DNA from: an uncultured Bacteroidota bacterium
GTDB taxonomy: Bacteria; Bacteroidota; Bacteroidia; Chitinophagales; Chitinophagaceae
Direction: 5' to 3'
Length of the DNA stretch: 5,841 bases
NCBI GenBank assembly: GCA_903851455.1
Contig: CAINOM010000205.1
Coordinates: 1 to 5,841 of the forward strand
Shown: one piece after another, positions 4,535 to 5,841 of the stretch
How positions within the stretch are numbered: the stretch's first letter is position 1
Layout: every line of letters starts with the position of its first letter
Notes under the pieces: model-generated
What the model was told of the DNA's origin: nothing
The model's input: only the letters and a program-made list of their open reading frames with translations
Database searches by the model: none
Translations under genes and position numbers: made by a program

Positions 4535-5841
4535 CTACAGTTTTACCACCCTTATATTTTTAATAGTTATGCCGTTATCGTCTCTGAGCTGAACAAGATA
4601 TACACCGCCGGCCAGTGTCTTTAACGACATCTTATTACCGCCTGTAATGGTTATTTCTTCGGCTCCCAGCATGTTGAACACTTTTATTGATGCTGGTTTT
4701 ACGCCGGTAATTGTAAACTCATCATGGGTGGGATTAGGGAACAGTACAATGTTGTCGGCAGCAGCAGAGACGTTATCTACACCGGTTGTCAGGTAATTGA
4801 ATTCAGCAATGAATGTAGCTGATCCGGAAGAGCAGCTGTCGCATGAAGTTGTGGCAGCACCCGCTGTGGCAATTCCGGTCAGTGAGCTTGTAGCCCCTAT
4901 TACGTAAACCGTACCAGAACCCGATTTGATGCTGCAACCTAACGGTTCTTCGCTGCCGGATCCGCCGTAATACGTACCCCATAGCAGCGAGCCGGAAGGC
5001 TCAAACATGGCAACGAATGCATCTCCGTAATATGATGTGTCGCAACTATCGCATGTTGCCTGATAGGCGCCTGTTGTAGCTATTCCAGAAGTAGAAGAAG
5101 TAGATCCTGTCATGCAAACGTTGCCAACGGCGTCAGTTGCGCATGCGGCGCCTTCATCCGCATAATTGCCACCGTAATACGTGCCCCATTGGTAGGTTCC
5201 GGAGCCGTCGAATTTTGCGAGAAATGCATCTTCGCTACCTGCGACGTAAGATTGGTGGCCCCCGGGAGATGCAATTCCTGTTGTCGCCGTTGACAGGCCG
5301 GTAATAAAGACATTTCCGGATGCATCATTAGTGCAGCCGGTTGAATAAGTATACGAATTGGAATCAACCGGGCTTGCGCCGCCGAAATAGGTGCTCCACA
5401 ACCTGGAGCCAGATGAACTGAATTTACTTAAGACGCTTTTTTGATTGCTCGGCCACCTGGTGGACTGATATGCACCGCTGGTAGCCATCGCAGTAGGGAT
5501 GTTTGTTGGCCCGGTAACAAACAGGTCACCTGCGCCGTCTAACGAGCAGCCCCATAACCAGGTGAGGTCGGTATCGATACCCCCCCCCATAATATGTTCC
5601 CCACTGCAATACACCGGAAGCGTTGAATTTTGAGATAAATGAGCCGTCGAAAGTCGGGGTTCCCATATACGCGCCCGGCGTTGCGATACCAGAGGCAGAT
5701 GCTGTTGTACCAACTATGTATACATTACCAGACTTATCTACAGCGCTGGCGCTCGCCTCTTCGTCACCGCTTCCGCCGTAATAGGTGCTCCATTGTAACA
5801 TCCCGGAATTGTCGAATTTAGAGACAAACGCATCTGCAGCC
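4535..5841 (-). CDS. SBBP beta-propeller repeat protein with T9SS type A sorting domain, 5' end outside window, frameshifted
   Basis: This is the C-terminal ~435 residues of a large secreted or surface protein. The frame is open at 5841 (ADAFVSKFDNSG...), so the signal peptide and further repeats lie to the right. About five SBBP-type units of 63-70 residues are visible, each with the pattern DAFvsKFd-SG-lqWgTYYGG...GC-tDasGNVyvtG-T-s-tGIAt-GAY. A sixth, incomplete unit (ATFIAEFN) leads into a T9SS type A sorting domain (NIVLFPNPTHDEF, MLGAEEI, LAGGVYLVQL, RVVKL). The family builds beta-propellers and is exported by T9SS; the ligand is unknown. A nine-base G tract on the coding strand (5580-5588) breaks the frame. 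Upstream codons run through it into GYRYRPH and stop at 5526-5528, while the sequence after it continues perfectly in the next frame (GGGIDTDLTWLWGCS). Eight Gs would restore one uninterrupted protein. An ATG at 5713 opens the downstream frame but encodes out-of-frame nonsense until the tract, so it is not a true start. Confidence 0.85.
4538..4753 (-). other. T9SS type A C-terminal sorting domain (coding segment)
   Basis: The last ~72 codons of the beta-propeller protein. Visible signatures are FPNP followed by T-H-D-E-F-T-I, an I-K-V-F-N-M-L-G strand, S-L-K-T-L-A-G-G-V-Y-L-V-Q-L, and a terminal basic RVVKL. It lies downstream of the G tract, so a frameshifted product would lack it and should not be exported through T9SS. 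Confidence 0.85.
4820..5834 (-). repeat. Five tandem SBBP-type beta-propeller repeats (coding)
   Basis: Approximate unit limits, in coding order, are 5834-5646, 5645-5441, 5440-5231, 5230-5024 and 5023-4820 (63, 68, 70, 69 and 68 codons). Each starts near an (D/K/G)xFxxKF motif and carries W-(G/S)-T-Y-(Y/F)-G-G about 14 residues later. A Cys precedes the (T/S)xDxxG turn in units 2-5 but is replaced by Ser/Ala in unit 1. Units 4 and 5 both carry a CDSC motif exactly 70 residues apart. The repeats are diverged at DNA level, so recent expansion is not indicated. Confidence 0.8.
5580..5588 (-). other. Nine-base G homopolymer (coding strand) at the frameshift
   Basis: On the plus strand this is nine C residues in a row; on the coding strand it encodes the glycines of a TYYGG motif. 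With nine Gs the two halves of the protein are in different frames, and with eight they join in frame. It is the exact site where the frame changes, judged from the repeat pattern on both sides. Confidence 0.85.

Noticed and set aside
5639..5821. Plus-strand 60-residue reading frame at the right edge
   Set aside because: It is antisense to the SBBP repeats, basic and low in pattern, with no promoter.
4820..5834. Tandem repeats considered as a CRISPR array or DNA satellite
   Set aside because: The periodicity of about 205 nt is that of protein repeats with diverged DNA; there are no short identical repeats with unique spacers.

Overview
The window looks like chromosomal DNA from a member of the Bacteroidota, probably the Chitinophagaceae/Sphingobacteriia side. 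Four things point there: two secreted proteins end in a type IX secretion (T9SS) type A sorting domain, three genes are preceded by exact or near TAnnTTTG promoter boxes, the start codons lack Shine-Dalgarno sequences, and a lipoprotein has a loose lipobox. The family-level placement is inference; no marker gene here proves it.

Layout, left to right. (1) The C-terminal half of a RelA/SpoT-type (p)ppGpp synthetase/hydrolase, plus strand, cut by the left edge. (2) A small predicted lipoprotein (160 aa) with one Ig/cadherin-like repeat and a Gly/Asn/His/Cys-rich stretch, driven by a consensus promoter placed just after the rel stop codon and followed by a hairpin terminator. (3) A 406-aa secreted T9SS cargo protein with its own promoter box. 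(4) A 114-aa AhpD-like carboxymuconolactone decarboxylase-family protein on the minus strand, whose stop codon lies 1 nt from that of gene 3. (5) A 235-nt intergenic region between divergent genes, rich in TTTGG/CCAAA words and holding one REP-like element. (6) rluF, a 23S rRNA pseudouridine synthase with a Lys-rich tail. (7) On the minus strand and running off the right edge, the C-terminal part of a secreted SBBP beta-propeller protein with a T9SS sorting domain. It is interrupted by a one-base frameshift in a nine-G tract.

The genes do not form one pathway. They are a mixture of housekeeping functions (stringent response, rRNA modification, peroxide/thiol chemistry) and cell-surface or secreted proteins. 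Promoter positions and strand switches suggest mostly single-gene transcription units. I found no CRISPR array, tRNA or rRNA gene, transposase, toxin-antitoxin pair or recognisable defence system. The two observations most worth a second look are the G-tract frameshift in the beta-propeller gene (phase variation or assembly error) and the repeat-rich spacer upstream of rluF.
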